DNA from: Marinobacter salsuginis
GTDB taxonomy: Bacteria > Pseudomonadota > Gammaproteobacteria > Pseudomonadales > Oleiphilaceae
Reading direction: 5' to 3'
DNA length: 64,000 nt
NCBI RefSeq assembly: GCF_009617755.1
Contig: NZ_BGZH01000001.1
Coordinates: 372,001 to 436,000, forward strand
In this document: one piece after another, positions 17,291 through 26,117 of the stretch
Layout: each line of letters opens with the position of its first letter
Numbering within the stretch: the first letter of the stretch is position 1
Program-made: the position numbers and the translations under genes
Notes under the pieces: model-generated
The model's database searches: none
Told to the model about the DNA's origin: nothing
The model's input: only the letters and a program-made list of their open reading frames with translations

Positions 17291-19093
17291 ATGTTCGGTC
17301 TGGATACGCTCGGGAAAGCGGTTGGTCAGCTCGTCAACGTTTTTGAAACGAACGTCCGCCAGGGACAGCAGCAATTGGAGAAATTGCTGGGAGACGCTGG
17401 CGTCCTGGATGATGCAACCCTCTCCACGATCACGGAAATGTCCGACGCTTACCGGACAATGGCCGAGGATCTTCTTCTCCATCCGCTCCGGTTCGCCGGC
17501 GCGGAGCTGGATCTGGCCCGCAAACATGCCGCGCTGGGGTATTACACCCTCGCCCGGCTGATGGGTAAGGACAAGAAGCCCGTTGTGGAACCCGAACCCG
17601 ATGACCGGCGTTTCCAGGCCGAAGACTGGCACAAGCATCTGCCGTTTGATGTGCTTCACCAGGCGTACCTGATCAATTCCCGCACGTTCCTGAACTGGGT
17701 CGCCGGCATGGAAGGGTTGCCCCAGGCCGGGCGGGATCAGATGCTGTTTTACGCCCGGCAACTGACCAGTGCGCTCTCACCCTCCAATTTCCCGGCCACC
17801 AATCCGGAAGTGCTTCGGATTACCTGGGAACGCAAGGGGATGAACTTGGTCGACGGTGGGCGTCAGCTCATCGAAGATCTGCGCCAGAACCCATCCCTGT
17901 TCAATGTTGGCATGACGGATCGCTCCGCCTTCGAAGTTGGGCGTAACCTAGCAACCACGCCGGGCAAGGTGGTCTTCCAGAACGAACTGATGCAGCTGAT
18001 CCAGTACTCGCCAACAACCGAAACCGTCAGCAAACGCCCCCTGCTGATTGTGCCGCCCTGGATCAACAAGTATTACATCCTGGACCTGACGGCCAGGAAC
18101 TCCTTTATTCAGTGGTTAGTGAACCAGGGGCAGACTGTTTTCATTATCTCGTGGCGCAATCCTGGCCCTTCCCTTCGGGACAAAGGCTGGGAAGACTATA
18201 TGGAGCTCGGGCCGCTGGCTGCCATGGAGGCTGTAACCGAAGCCACCGGCGAAGAACAGATGAACGTGATCGGTTACTGTATCGGTGGCACCCTGCTGGG
18301 CTCAACACTGGCCTGGCTGAAGAAAAAAGGCCGCGATCCGGTAGCCAGCGCCACCTATCTGACCACCCTGCTGGACTTCTCGGATCCCGGTGGAATCGGG
18401 GTGTTTATCAACGATCACTCGATCCGGGGCATTGAGAGAATGCTTGAACGCAAGGGCTACCTCGACGGCCGTGCCATGGCGTTCACATTCAATCTGCTGC
18501 GGGAAAACGAGTTGTTCTGGTCGTTCTGGACCAATAACTACCTCAAAGGCGAGAAGCCTGCGGCGTTTGACCTGCTGTACTGGAATACCGATGGCACCAA
18601 TCTGCCTGCACGCATGCACAGTTACTATCTGCGCCAGATGTACCTGAATAACCGGTTGGTGCAACCGGATTCCCTGAACCTGCTCGGGGAATCCATCAAC
18701 CTGTCCGAGATCGAGGTGCCCTCGTTCTTCCTGTCTGCCCGGCAGGACCACATCGCCAAATGGAAAACAACTTATAAGGGAGCCCTGGCCCACGGCGGCG
18801 ATGTCCGCTTTGTGCTCTCCGGCTCAGGCCATATCGCTGGCGTGATTAACCCGCCCTACAAGGAAAAGTACGGCTACTGGACCAACGACACACTGGTGCC
18901 GGACGCAGACGCCTGGTTCGAGCAATCCGAACACCATCCGGGCTCCTGGTGGCCCCACTGGCTTGAGTGGATCGGGCGCTTTTCCGATGGAGACGTACCG
19001 GCCCGAGTACCTGGAGAAGGCAAATTGCCCGCCATTGAAAATGCTCCGGGTAGCTATGTGAAGGTCAAGGCAGCCGATGCTGCTAAACAGTAA
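17291..19093 (+). CDS. phaC: Class I poly(3-hydroxyalkanoate) synthase
   Basis: The product is 600 residues, normal for class I synthases (about 560-640). The alpha/beta-hydrolase core carries the lipase-like box GYCIGG with the nucleophile Cys330, general base region Asp486 (ARQDHIAKW) and His514 (SGSGHIAGV). PPWINKYYILDL and the WxxPGP-like WRNPGPS block are also family hallmarks. The enzyme polymerises (R)-3-hydroxyacyl-CoA, usually 3-hydroxybutyryl-CoA, into storage polyester at the granule surface. A second synthase subunit (PhaE or PhaR) is not seen, consistent with class I. phaA and phaB are not in the window, so monomer supply is encoded elsewhere. Confidence 0.95.
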   Translation: MFGLDTLGKAVGQLVNVFETNVRQGQQQLEKLLGDAGVLDDATLSTITEMSDAYRTMAEDLLLHPLRFAGAELDLARKHAALGYYTLARLMGKDKKPVVEPEPDDRRFQAEDWHKHLPFDVLHQAYLINSRTFLNWVAGMEGLPQAGRDQMLFYARQLTSALSPSNFPATNPEVLRITWERKGMNLVDGGRQLIEDLRQNPSLFNVGMTDRSAFEVGRNLATTPGKVVFQNELMQLIQYSPTTETVSKRPLLIVPPWINKYYILDLTARNSFIQWLVNQGQTVFIISWRNPGPSLRDKGWEDYMELGPLAAMEAVTEATGEEQMNVIGYCIGGTLLGSTLAWLKKKGRDPVASATYLTTLLDFSDPGGIGVFINDHSIRGIERMLERKGYLDGRAMAFTFNLLRENELFWSFWTNNYLKGEKPAAFDLLYWNTDGTNLPARMHSYYLRQMYLNNRLVQPDSLNLLGESINLSEIEVPSFFLSARQDHIAKWKTTYKGALAHGGDVRFVLSGSGHIAGVINPPYKEKYGYWTNDTLVPDADAWFEQSEHHPGSWWPHWLEWIGRFSDGDVPARVPGEGKLPAIENAPGSYVKVKAADAAKQ

Positions 19094-19163
19094 CCCAAAC
19101 GCTTTACCTCTAAAGGCAAGAACAAGACGCCCGACCCAAAAACGACAAAAACCAGGAGTGACC

Positions 19164-20888
19164 ATGGGGCGACCGCTACCGATATCCCGCATCATGCACA
19201 GCGGTCTTCTGTTGCGTTGCCCTCCGCAAACGTCAATCGCGGAGGCGGCCGCGCGTATGGCTGAAAACTCGGTCAGTTCGATTCTGATTTCTGATAATGA
19301 CAAGGTTATCGGCATCTGGACCGAACGGGATGCCCTGACCGTCGATTTCTCCAGACCGGAAAGCTTTGAGCGACCGGTCAGTTCCGTTATGAGTGCCCCG
19401 GTGCTGACACTCCCCTGCGACATGGATGCTGGCGAAGCCGCACTGCGTTTCCGGGAAACCGGCAAACGCCATTTTCTGATCGTCGATGAGTCCGGCACCC
19501 CGTCCGGCATTCTTTCCCAGACTGACCTAGCCCTGAATCAGGGGCTGGAACCCTACCTGCGCTTGCGGGAAGTAAGTACTGCGATTACCCACCCCCCGCT
19601 CGTCACTGATGGCAAGCTGCCACTCTCCGAAGTGGCTGCGATCATGCACCGTCAGCAGGCAGATGCCATCGTGGTGGATTGCCACGACGGCGGTCTCGGG
19701 ATCCTGACTGAGCGGGATATTGTGCGCCTGATTGCACGTAATACCGGTAACGCATTGGCTTCTGACCTCGCCACCCGGCCGCTGTTAACCGTTGGCGAGT
19801 CGGACCCGTTGATTCACGCCAGGGACCTTCTGATCAACCACCGGATTCGCCATCTGGCAGTGATCAATAGCCAGGGAGAGGTGACCGGTCTGATTGGCTA
19901 CAACGATATGCTCGCTGGCGCCGAACAGATGTATCTGGACGATTTGCGAGACGCTCTTGAGCAGAGAGACCGCGCCATTGCCCAGTCCCGAAAGACTCTC
20001 CAGTTGGCAGAGCGAGTCATCGAGTCTTCTTTCGAGGGCATCATGGTGACGGACAGGAACGTGAACATTGAGTTCGTTAACCCTGCATTCACACACCTGA
20101 CCGGCTACAGCCAGGACGAAGTTATCGGCAAAACACCGCAGATTCTCTCGTCAGGACGACACGACACCGAGTTCTACCAGCGGATGTGGAACTCTCTGGT
20201 TACCCATGGCTATTGGCGGGGTGAAATCTGGAACCGGCGCAAAACCGGAGAACTCTACCTCGAGCTGCTGACAATCACCGCCATTACCGACAACGAGGGT
20301 AACACCACCCACTACGCCGGCCTGTTCACCGATATCACCCAGAACAGGAAAAATGAGGATCAGATTCGCCAGCTGGCTTATTACGACGCGCTTACCGGCA
20401 TTCCGAACCGACGCTTGCTTGAAGACCGACTGGAGCACGCTATTCGGCATGCCCACCGACGATCCTCACTGCTTGCCGTCATGTTTATGGACCTGGATCA
20501 TTTCAAAAACGTGAACGACCAACTTGGTCACGCCGCAGGCGACGAACTGCTGCTTCAGTTCACGAGTCGGGTCCAGAGCTGTCTGCGTGAGGACGATACC
20601 CTTGCCCGATTGGGTGGGGACGAATTTATTGTCCTGCTGCCCGATCTGGAGAATGTTGAAGATGCCTATCGGGTTGCGGAACGCCTGATTGCCCAGAACC
20701 AGGAACCCTATCGCATAGATGGCACGACTCAGCGTGTAGGTTCGAGCATTGGCATCAGCCTTTACCCCCAGGATGGCTCGACGGCATCCGAGCTGCTGCA
20801 AGGTGCGGACATCGCCATGTACCGGGCCAAACAGGACGGTCGCAATCTGTTCCGGCTGTTCACCCCCGAGGTTGCTGCGGGCGCCTGA
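19164..20888 (+). CDS. CBS x4 - PAS - GGDEF diguanylate cyclase
   Basis: The product is 574 residues from the ATG at 19164 (AGGAG 5 bases upstream); the open frame reaches back into phaC but without a ribosome site. Four CBS-type repeats fill about residues 1-260, each ending in the typical GILTERDI-like helix, then a coiled linker, a PAS domain (about 280-400; ITDNEGNTTHYAGLFTDIT), and a GGDEF domain with an intact active site GGDEF at 484-488. An inhibitory RxxD site (Arg475-Asp478) lies five residues upstream. It should make cyclic di-GMP, gated by adenosine nucleotides through the CBS repeats and a PAS ligand. No EAL domain is present. It follows phaC by 70 bases. Confidence 0.88.
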   Translation: MGRPLPISRIMHSGLLLRCPPQTSIAEAAARMAENSVSSILISDNDKVIGIWTERDALTVDFSRPESFERPVSSVMSAPVLTLPCDMDAGEAALRFRETGKRHFLIVDESGTPSGILSQTDLALNQGLEPYLRLREVSTAITHPPLVTDGKLPLSEVAAIMHRQQADAIVVDCHDGGLGILTERDIVRLIARNTGNALASDLATRPLLTVGESDPLIHARDLLINHRIRHLAVINSQGEVTGLIGYNDMLAGAEQMYLDDLRDALEQRDRAIAQSRKTLQLAERVIESSFEGIMVTDRNVNIEFVNPAFTHLTGYSQDEVIGKTPQILSSGRHDTEFYQRMWNSLVTHGYWRGEIWNRRKTGELYLELLTITAITDNEGNTTHYAGLFTDITQNRKNEDQIRQLAYYDALTGIPNRRLLEDRLEHAIRHAHRRSSLLAVMFMDLDHFKNVNDQLGHAAGDELLLQFTSRVQSCLREDDTLARLGGDEFIVLLPDLENVEDAYRVAERLIAQNQEPYRIDGTTQRVGSSIGISLYPQDGSTASELLQGADIAMYRAKQDGRNLFRLFTPEVAAGA

Positions 20889-20951
20889 TCTCGCCCCGCC
20901 TTTGCCATTGTGGCACTATAGCCCGCTCGAAGAATGGCGGAGAATCCCCCG

Positions 20952-22316
20952 ATGTTTTATACCACCCTTGCGGCGATTGCGGTTGCCATGATCCTTTTTG
21001 CCTGGCTGGGACTCAGGGCCCGACTTGCAGACGGCGGCCTGGATGATTACGTAACAGCGCGGAACAGCCAGGGGGCCAGGGCCCTGGGACTCTCTTTTCT
21101 TGCCTCCGGCATGGGTGGCTGGATTCTATTTGCACCGCCTGAGGTAGGTGCACTGGTCGGGCCTTTGGCGCTGGCAGGCTATGCCCTGGGTGCCGCCCTG
21201 CCGTTCATTGTGTTCGCCTTCTGTGGCCCAGCCATCCGCCGATTCCTGCCCGAGGGACGCAGTATCGGCGAGTTCGCCAACGCCTGCTATGGCAATGGCG
21301 TGCGCCGCTATGTCTCAATGATCTCGGTACTCTACATGCTCTGCTTCCTGACCGCGGAGCTCACCGCCATCGGTGCCATTACCGCGCTGCTCTCCGGCAT
21401 AGACGGTGGCATTGTGGTTATTGGCGTGGCGGTCACCACACTGATATACACGGCCGTCGGCGGCCTCCGGGCAAGCATCGTCACCGATCAGTGGCAGGCA
21501 TTATTACTGATCGGCTTGCTCGCCATTGTCAGTTTCGTCGCCCTGGGCAAACTCCCGGACGCAACACCCGCCGCCCTGCCGGACATACCAACCTCTGCAT
21601 CTCTGAGCGTGGCGCTGACGTTGGTAATCGCGGTAACCGCCGCCAACCTGTTCCACCAGGGATACTGGCAACGATTGTGGTCAGCCCGTGACACCGGTGC
21701 CCTCAGTCGTGGGGCTCTGCTAGGCGGCGCAGTCACCATCGGCGTTGTCGCCGTAGTGGGCGGGCTCGGAATCCTGGCCGCCATGAGTGGCGCCGACCTG
21801 GGCAGCCCTCCAATTCCGTTCTTTGCCTTGCTCGCTGATGCTCCGGCATGGCTTGCTTTACCGGCTCTTATTCTGGCCATCACCCTGGTCGCTTCGTCGG
21901 TGGATACCCTGCAGAACGCGCTTGCTTCCCTGGCGGTTACCGAGAAACAGGGCCTGTCCATAATCAGCGCCCGTTGGTTCACTGTGCTGCTGATGATTCC
22001 GGTCGTTCTGGTAGCGCTTCAGGGCATTTCCGTACTACGGCTGTTTCTGATCGCCGACCTGCTGTGCGCCACGGCGGTGCTGCCGGTGCTGATGGGGCTT
22101 TGGAGAAAGATGACCACTCGGGCGGCGATTCTGGGCTGCCTGGCAGGGCTTTTCGGAGCGATTCTGCCAGGCTGGATTTCCGGTGGAAGCCTGATGGCAG
22201 GTCTGGAAGCTTCGAGTTTTCCGGGCAGCATTCCGACCCTTATGCCATTCGTTGGAGCCCTTGCAGGCTCCGGTCTGGTGAGTCTCGCGATTGCGGTTGT
22301 GACCCCGAAACGCTAG
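20952..22316 (+). CDS. Sodium:solute symporter (SSS) family transporter
   Basis: The product is about 454 residues with 12 to 13 predicted membrane helices. The ATG at 20952 is preferred because GGAG lies 9 bases upstream; an ATG at 20934 has no site. The pattern YVTARNSQGARALGLSFLASGMGGWILFAPPE and later YTAVGGLRASIVTDQWQ matches SSS transporters such as proline or pantothenate permeases, which use a LeuT-like fold and import solutes with sodium. The substrate is not evident: it resembles the poorly characterised group of sodium:solute symporters with 450-470 residues. It converges on the TonB-like gene across a 10-base-pair stem-loop. Confidence 0.82.
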   Translation: MFYTTLAAIAVAMILFAWLGLRARLADGGLDDYVTARNSQGARALGLSFLASGMGGWILFAPPEVGALVGPLALAGYALGAALPFIVFAFCGPAIRRFLPEGRSIGEFANACYGNGVRRYVSMISVLYMLCFLTAELTAIGAITALLSGIDGGIVVIGVAVTTLIYTAVGGLRASIVTDQWQALLLIGLLAIVSFVALGKLPDATPAALPDIPTSASLSVALTLVIAVTAANLFHQGYWQRLWSARDTGALSRGALLGGAVTIGVVAVVGGLGILAAMSGADLGSPPIPFFALLADAPAWLALPALILAITLVASSVDTLQNALASLAVTEKQGLSIISARWFTVLLMIPVVLVALQGISVLRLFLIADLLCATAVLPVLMGLWRKMTTRAAILGCLAGLFGAILPGWISGGSLMAGLEASSFPGSIPTLMPFVGALAGSGLVSLAIAVVTPKR

Positions 22317-22327
22317 GCGGAGGTTAT

Positions 22328-22353
22328 GCTGTCCAGTCGGTTAACTGGACAGC
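22328..22353. terminator. Bidirectional stem-loop between convergent genes
   Basis: GCTGTCCAGT and ACTGGACAGC pair perfectly over 10 bases around the loop CGGTTA. The loop holds the stop codon of the minus-strand TonB-like gene, and the sequence lies 12 bases after the plus-strand symporter stop. Neither side has a run of T, so intrinsic termination would be weak. Confidence 0.45.
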
Positions 22354-23339
22354 AATTCAATCGGGTACCTGATCTTGGTCTGGTCGACGCCCGGCCGCGC
22401 CCCGAAATCCACCAGCCTCAACCGGTTACAGATCTTGTTCTCGAGCGCCGGCTCATTCAGCGTTGATTCAACCACTGAGCAACTGGACACCGCACCGTTA
22501 GGTTCGATGACCAATTCCGGTGTGATACTCCCCTGGAGCGAAGGCTTCCGTCGCAGCTCCCGGTTGTAGATGCTGTATATTGCCGATTTGTTGGCGTCCA
22601 TGGTTCGACGCAACTCTTCCTTGCTTCGGGTTCGGGCGGCGGTCTCCTGCTTCTCCTTTCGGGCAGCTTCTTTCACTGCGGCAACCCGCTCTGTCTCCGC
22701 AACCTCTGCGCGCTCGCGCTCAGCAAGCGCAACCTGACGAGCCTCCCGGTTCAGAGCCTCTTCGTTGACACCACTGCTCCGGGTATTTTCCGTAGCACGG
22801 GTTGCGAGCGTATCGCCGGTTTTCCGCGCAATTGGTTCAGCAGTCTTCGCTACCGGCCCATCAAGCTTGACCGACTCTGCCAGGGAGCTGAGTTTTGACA
22901 GCTCGTTCCCCATCGCGAGAATACCGGTGTTCTTGGCCTTTTCCCGGGCTTTGGCCACCTCTTCAGGTTTCGGTTCCGGCTTGGGCTCAGGTTCTTCTGC
23001 TACCTGTGGTTCCGGCTCAGGTTCCGGAACCACCGGTTTGGGAATGGGCTCCGGTTCGGGCTCAGGCTTCGCCTGCTCCACGGGCTTTTCCTCGGGTTTC
23101 GGTGGTTCTGGCTCAGGCTCGGGCACAACCGGTTTTGGCGGTTCCTTTTTCTCGATGATCAGTTTGGCGAGTTGGGGTGGCAAGGCCTCCTGTTCCTCAC
23201 GGTCCCGCTCTGGCAGTTCTATCCAACTGACATAGCCTGCAAAAGCCAGGAACAAAGGCACCACAACAACGGCTGCGGCAAGCAGCCGCTTTCGCTCACC
23301 GCGTTCCTGATTCCAGGGCAATCCATACCGGTAATCCAT
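22341..23339 (-). CDS. TonB-like protein with AgmX/PglI C-terminal domain
   Basis: The product is 332 residues with a cytoplasmic start, one membrane helix (19-39), a Pro/Glu/Lys-rich periplasmic spacer (66-128) containing PKPVVPEPEPEP twice, a charged coiled-coil region (about 180-245) and a C-terminal globular domain. The last domain (IYNRELRRKPSLQGSITPEL, then AVSSCSVVESTLNEPALE) is the AgmX/PglI C-terminal domain, the TonB-like fold found in Myxococcus gliding proteins. It would carry force or conformational change from the ExbB/ExbD motor across the periplasm. It is the last of the 15-gene minus-strand block and starts 5 bases after the second ExbD gene. Confidence 0.82.
   Translation of the reverse strand: MDYRYGLPWNQERGERKRLLAAAVVVVPLFLAFAGYVSWIELPERDREEQEALPPQLAKLIIEKKEPPKPVVPEPEPEPPKPEEKPVEQAKPEPEPEPIPKPVVPEPEPEPQVAEEPEPKPEPKPEEVAKAREKAKNTGILAMGNELSKLSSLAESVKLDGPVAKTAEPIARKTGDTLATRATENTRSSGVNEEALNREARQVALAERERAEVAETERVAAVKEAARKEKQETAARTRSKEELRRTMDANKSAIYSIYNRELRRKPSLQGSITPELVIEPNGAVSSCSVVESTLNEPALENKICNRLRLVDFGARPGVDQTKIRYPIELLSS
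22956..23144 (-). repeat. Pro-Glu-Lys low-complexity repeat in TonB-like protein
   Basis: Residues 66-128 are built from PEPEP/KPEP units, encoded by near-repeats of GGTTCCGG/GGCTCAGG on the plus strand. The twelve-residue unit PKPVVPEPEPEP occurs twice (68-79 and 100-111). Such rigid extended spacers let TonB-like proteins reach across the periplasm. The DNA repeat could allow length variation by slippage. Confidence 0.8.
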
Positions 23340-23344
23340 AAGGC

Positions 23345-23845
23345 TCAGGCTCCCTGTTCCGTACGCTGATTAACCGCCAGGGAAATGCTGGCATAACCGG
23401 CGTCCACACAGGTGGACATGATTTTCTTGAGCAGCTCGTAAGGAAGTTCCCGGTCCGCAAGAATGGTAATCGGACGCCCTGCATCCGGCGCTGGCGCCGA
23501 CGACCGGCTGGCCTGGTAGTCGAGCTCCTGCTTCAGGGATGGCTCAACCTGCCCGTCGAAGGTCTGGAAGGCGTCGCGTTTTACCACCAGTCGACCATTG
23601 ACCAGAATATCCCTGTCGGTCACCGTTAATGCCAATACATCACCCGGGGGTTGTTGGGCAGTCGAATCGGGCAATTTGATGGTGCTGTTCTGGTTGAGTA
23701 CCTGCACGTCAGACGAAGAGTTCACCATCAGGAAGAACACGAGGATGGTAAAAATATCCATCAGCGACACCAGGTTCATTTTTCCCTGGCTTTTGTTGCG
23801 CCGGTAATGACGCTTCAGACGACGGGCTTTCGCGGATTCTTTCAT
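23345..23845 (-). CDS. ExbD/TolR-family protein (second copy)
   Basis: The product is 166 residues with a basic N-terminus, one membrane helix (MDIFTILVFFLMVN) and a periplasmic domain ending in the ExbD-type fold. Asp28 at the start of the helix (NLVSLMDIFT) corresponds to the proton-carrying Asp of ExbD/TolR. ExbD proteins form the core of a proton-driven motor inside an ExbB ring. Its start overlaps the stop of the first ExbD gene by four bases (ATGA), indicating translational coupling. The two ExbD copies differ in length and sequence, as in AglQ and AglS of Myxococcus, suggesting a mixed ExbD dimer. Confidence 0.85.
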   Translation of the reverse strand: MKESAKARRLKRHYRRNKSQGKMNLVSLMDIFTILVFFLMVNSSSDVQVLNQNSTIKLPDSTAQQPPGDVLALTVTDRDILVNGRLVVKRDAFQTFDGQVEPSLKQELDYQASRSSAPAPDAGRPITILADRELPYELLKKIMSTCVDAGYASISLAVNQRTEQGA

Positions 23846-24354
23846 GAACTCACCTCCGCGGAGCCCGAGGCCTGGGCAGGCGCATCTCCGAGGGAGATTT
23901 CGGGGAACAGTTCGGCCTCTACAACACTCCCAGCCACTACGGCTTCATAGGAGCGTACCGTATCCATCACGGAAACCAGGGACTGATAGGAGGTCTGGCG
24001 GGACGGCATGATGATCACATCCTTCTTGTCCGGCACCCGACTCTTGATCTCTTTCATGACATCCTTGAGCAGAGCAAAATCATACTCGCCCTCACGCCGG
24101 GGTATGTCCTTGATGACGCCGCCCTGGTTATCTGCAACAACCAGCCGATCTTCATAGATCACAACCTGGATCTGCAGTTCTTCGGCCTGCTCTGCCGACA
24201 GGCTCTCGCCTGTCGGGAAGTTCAGTTCCAGAACGCTGGTGTGGGCAAACACCATGTTCAGCAGCAGTACCGGCACCAGCACAATCATGAGATTCATGAA
24301 GGGCGTGATGTCGAGATCTGCCTCACTTTGTAGGCGACGATGCTTCCGTCTCAT
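23842..24354 (-). CDS. ExbD/TolR-family protein (first copy)
   Basis: The product is 170 residues. The N-terminus RLQSEADLDITPFMNLMIVLVPVLLLNMVF has the ExbD pattern with a proton-binding Asp (DITPFMN) at the edge of a single membrane helix. The periplasmic part is followed by an Ala/Gly-rich tail. It lies 25 bases after the ExbB gene and overlaps the second ExbD gene by four bases. Together with ExbB it would form a proton-motive-force motor. It is not the housekeeping TolR or the siderophore ExbD, because neither TolB/Pal nor TonB receptor genes are nearby. Confidence 0.85.
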   Translation of the reverse strand: MRRKHRRLQSEADLDITPFMNLMIVLVPVLLLNMVFAHTSVLELNFPTGESLSAEQAEELQIQVVIYEDRLVVADNQGGVIKDIPRREGEYDFALLKDVMKEIKSRVPDKKDVIIMPSRQTSYQSLVSVMDTVRSYEAVVAGSVVEAELFPEISLGDAPAQASGSAEVSS

Positions 24355-24379
24355 GGCCTGACATCCTTCTGGCTGGTTA

Positions 24380-25087
24380 TCAGGCCGGGCTACCGGCCGG
24401 TGTCGCTACCTGTGCCGGCGCAGCGGCAGTCTGACCCTGAGTTTGTGCACCGGACTTATTGCCGGAGCCATCGCTGAGAAGGTTCAGAACCTTGATGCCG
24501 GCCATCTCGAAGCTATCAACAATCTCGTTGGTCTTGGTCTGCAGCAGCGAATGGATCAGGAGCATCGGAATGGCTGACATCAGGCCAAACGCCGTGGTGT
24601 TCATGGCGACCGAGATACTCTGGGACAAGAGGCTTGCTTTCTGGGCCGGATCCGCTGCGGCTACTGCGGTAAAGGCGGCAATCAGACCGATGATGGTACC
24701 AAGCAGGCCCAGCAGCGTGGCAATGTTGGCCAGCGTTGCCAAATATTGTGTGCGCTTTTCCAGCCGGGGCATAACATCCAGCAGCCCCTCTTCCATGGCG
24801 TATTCGATCTCTTCGCGACCCTGGCGGCGGGCCAGACGCTGGAGGCCGAAGCCGATCATGGTGGACATGGCACTACCGGACTCCTGAGTATAATTCAGTG
24901 CGCCCTTTAGATCGCGCTTTGCAATCATCTGGTGGAGGCGGTTGAAATCCCGACGGTTGGTCAGTTTCTGGGCGGAAAGGTAGACGTAACGTTCAATGGC
25001 AACAATGAGTCCGATGATCAGCACAACGGCGATCGGAAACATAAAAAAGCCACCTTCCTGGAAGAAGCGAACGGCGGTATCGATCAT
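24380..25087 (-). CDS. MotA/TolQ/ExbB-family proton channel protein
   Basis: The product is 235 residues with three membrane helices: one N-terminal (FFMFPIAVVLIIGLIVAIER) and two in the conserved C-terminal half (YLATLANIATLLGLLGTIIG and the helix around MNTTAFGLMSAIPMLLIHSL). The LANIATLLGLLGTIIGLI block is the hallmark of the family. It should assemble as a pentamer around the two ExbD proteins. GGAG lies 9 bases before the ATG. A 139-base gap with a perfect 8-base-pair hairpin separates it from the small periplasmic gene upstream, the largest gap in the minus-strand block, so it may have an extra promoter. It resembles AglR of the Agl/Glt system. Confidence 0.88.
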   Translation of the reverse strand: MIDTAVRFFQEGGFFMFPIAVVLIIGLIVAIERYVYLSAQKLTNRRDFNRLHQMIAKRDLKGALNYTQESGSAMSTMIGFGLQRLARRQGREEIEYAMEEGLLDVMPRLEKRTQYLATLANIATLLGLLGTIIGLIAAFTAVAAADPAQKASLLSQSISVAMNTTAFGLMSAIPMLLIHSLLQTKTNEIVDSFEMAGIKVLNLLSDGSGNKSGAQTQGQTAAAPAQVATPAGSPA

Positions 25088-25205
25088 TTTCTGGGCACTC
25101 CATGGTCCGGTTTTCAGATCAGTCTATGCGCGTCCTGCCCCTGTGCGGGTAAGTTCGCGAAAGTCTGTGTGAGGGTTTGTTTAATCTTGCGCAGGTACAC
25201 ACACA

Positions 25206-25227
25206 GGATGTGACAGGCATCACATCC
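25206..25227 (-). other. Stem-loop in the gap before the ExbB gene
   Basis: GGATGTGA and TCACATCC form a perfect 8-base-pair stem with loop CAGGCA immediately after the stop codon of the small periplasmic gene. No T run follows on the minus strand, so it is more likely an mRNA processing or stabilising element within the operon than a full terminator. Confidence 0.4.
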
Positions 25228-25532
25228 TATTCCCCGGTTTCTGCCTGATTCTGTTTGATAAACGCCTGGTGGTAGCTGATGAACCGCTGAAATTCATAGC
25301 GCTCCAGCGGCGCGAGGCCCTGGTCGACCATCAGGCGTTCTTCCGGCGCTCGCAACTCGTCGACTTGCGGTGGCTGCCAGGGCACCAGATACATCACAGT
25401 AGGCACTTCCTGGTCACCACGGATGCGGGTGCCTTCAATGGTTACAACACCCGGGGCGTCCTGGGCATACAGCATGGGCGCTGCAGGCAGCAGCGCGGAC
25501 GCAGCCAGAGTGAGCAATACGAGACGTTTCAT
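25227..25532 (-). CDS. Small periplasmic protein of unknown function
   Basis: The product is 101 residues with a clear signal peptide (about 1-23, ending PMLYAQ). The mature part of about 78 residues contains VTIEGTRIRGDQEVPTVMYLVPWQPP and a helical C-terminus; VYxVPWxPP-type strings followed by a long helix suggest a small envelope partner protein. I recognise no named family. AAGGTGAT precedes the ATG. It lies 15 bases after the TPR lipoprotein gene and upstream of ExbB, so it is very likely part of the same assembly, in the position where the Glt loci carry small periplasmic proteins. Confidence 0.75.
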   Translation of the reverse strand: MKRLVLLTLAASALLPAAPMLYAQDAPGVVTIEGTRIRGDQEVPTVMYLVPWQPPQVDELRAPEERLMVDQGLAPLERYEFQRFISYHQAFIKQNQAETGE

Positions 25533-25547
25533 ATCACCTTCTTCCCG

Positions 25548-26117
25548 TCAGATTCGGTTTTTCGCATCGAAGATCCAGTCTTCCAGTCTCGGGTGCGGCT
25601 CGCTGGCAACCGATTGATAGCGCTCGTAAAGCTCAACGGCACCAGCAGGATTCCCCAGGTAGATATCGAGCAGAAAGGCGAGATTAAGGATCGCCGGGGC
25701 GTATTTCGGATCCGAGGACAGTGCGGCGCGATAAAACTGCTCCGCTTGATCGAATTCTCCGGCATTCCGGGCAATCACGCCCAGATGATTCAACGCCTGG
25801 ACATGGTCGGGATTTACCGCCAGCGCCGCCTCAAACCATTTCGTTGCGGTCTCGGTGTCGCCTTCGTTGAAAGCAATGATTCCCAGGTTGACCATGGGCC
25901 CTGCCTTTTCCGGGTGGTCGCTGGCCAATTGCTCGAATCGGGACCGGGCTTCGGCAACGTCTCCCCGCTCCATAGCTTTTACTGCTTCGCTGAATGACGC
26001 CTCAAGAACCGCCTGCTCGGCTTGTTCGTCTGACTCCGGCTGCGGCGGGGCGGTCACACATCCAGACAGCACGGATATCACGACAAGACAGATTCCGAAG
26101 GTCTTAATCGAGCTCAT
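25548..26117 (-). CDS. Small TPR-repeat lipoprotein
   Basis: The product is 189 residues with a lipobox (VLSGC, Cys at about 20) and three to four tetratricopeptide repeats (for example AGPMVNLGIIAFNEGDTETA and HVQALNHLGVIARNAGEFDQA). The ATG at 26117 lies inside the last codons of the large TPR gene, overlapping by 14 bases, so the two are translationally coupled; a TTG six bases earlier is less likely. TPRs form a scaffold for protein-protein contact, here probably anchored to the outer membrane. It resembles GltE-type lipoproteins in layout only. Confidence 0.85.
   Translation of the reverse strand: MSSIKTFGICLVVISVLSGCVTAPPQPESDEQAEQAVLEASFSEAVKAMERGDVAEARSRFEQLASDHPEKAGPMVNLGIIAFNEGDTETATKWFEAALAVNPDHVQALNHLGVIARNAGEFDQAEQFYRAALSSDPKYAPAILNLAFLLDIYLGNPAGAVELYERYQSVASEPHPRLEDWIFDAKNRI

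Noticed and set aside
22956..23144. Tandem-repeat DNA that might look like a CRISPR or satellite
   Set aside because: It is the codon-level repeat of the Pro-Glu-rich TonB spacer, with no spacers or conserved repeat length.
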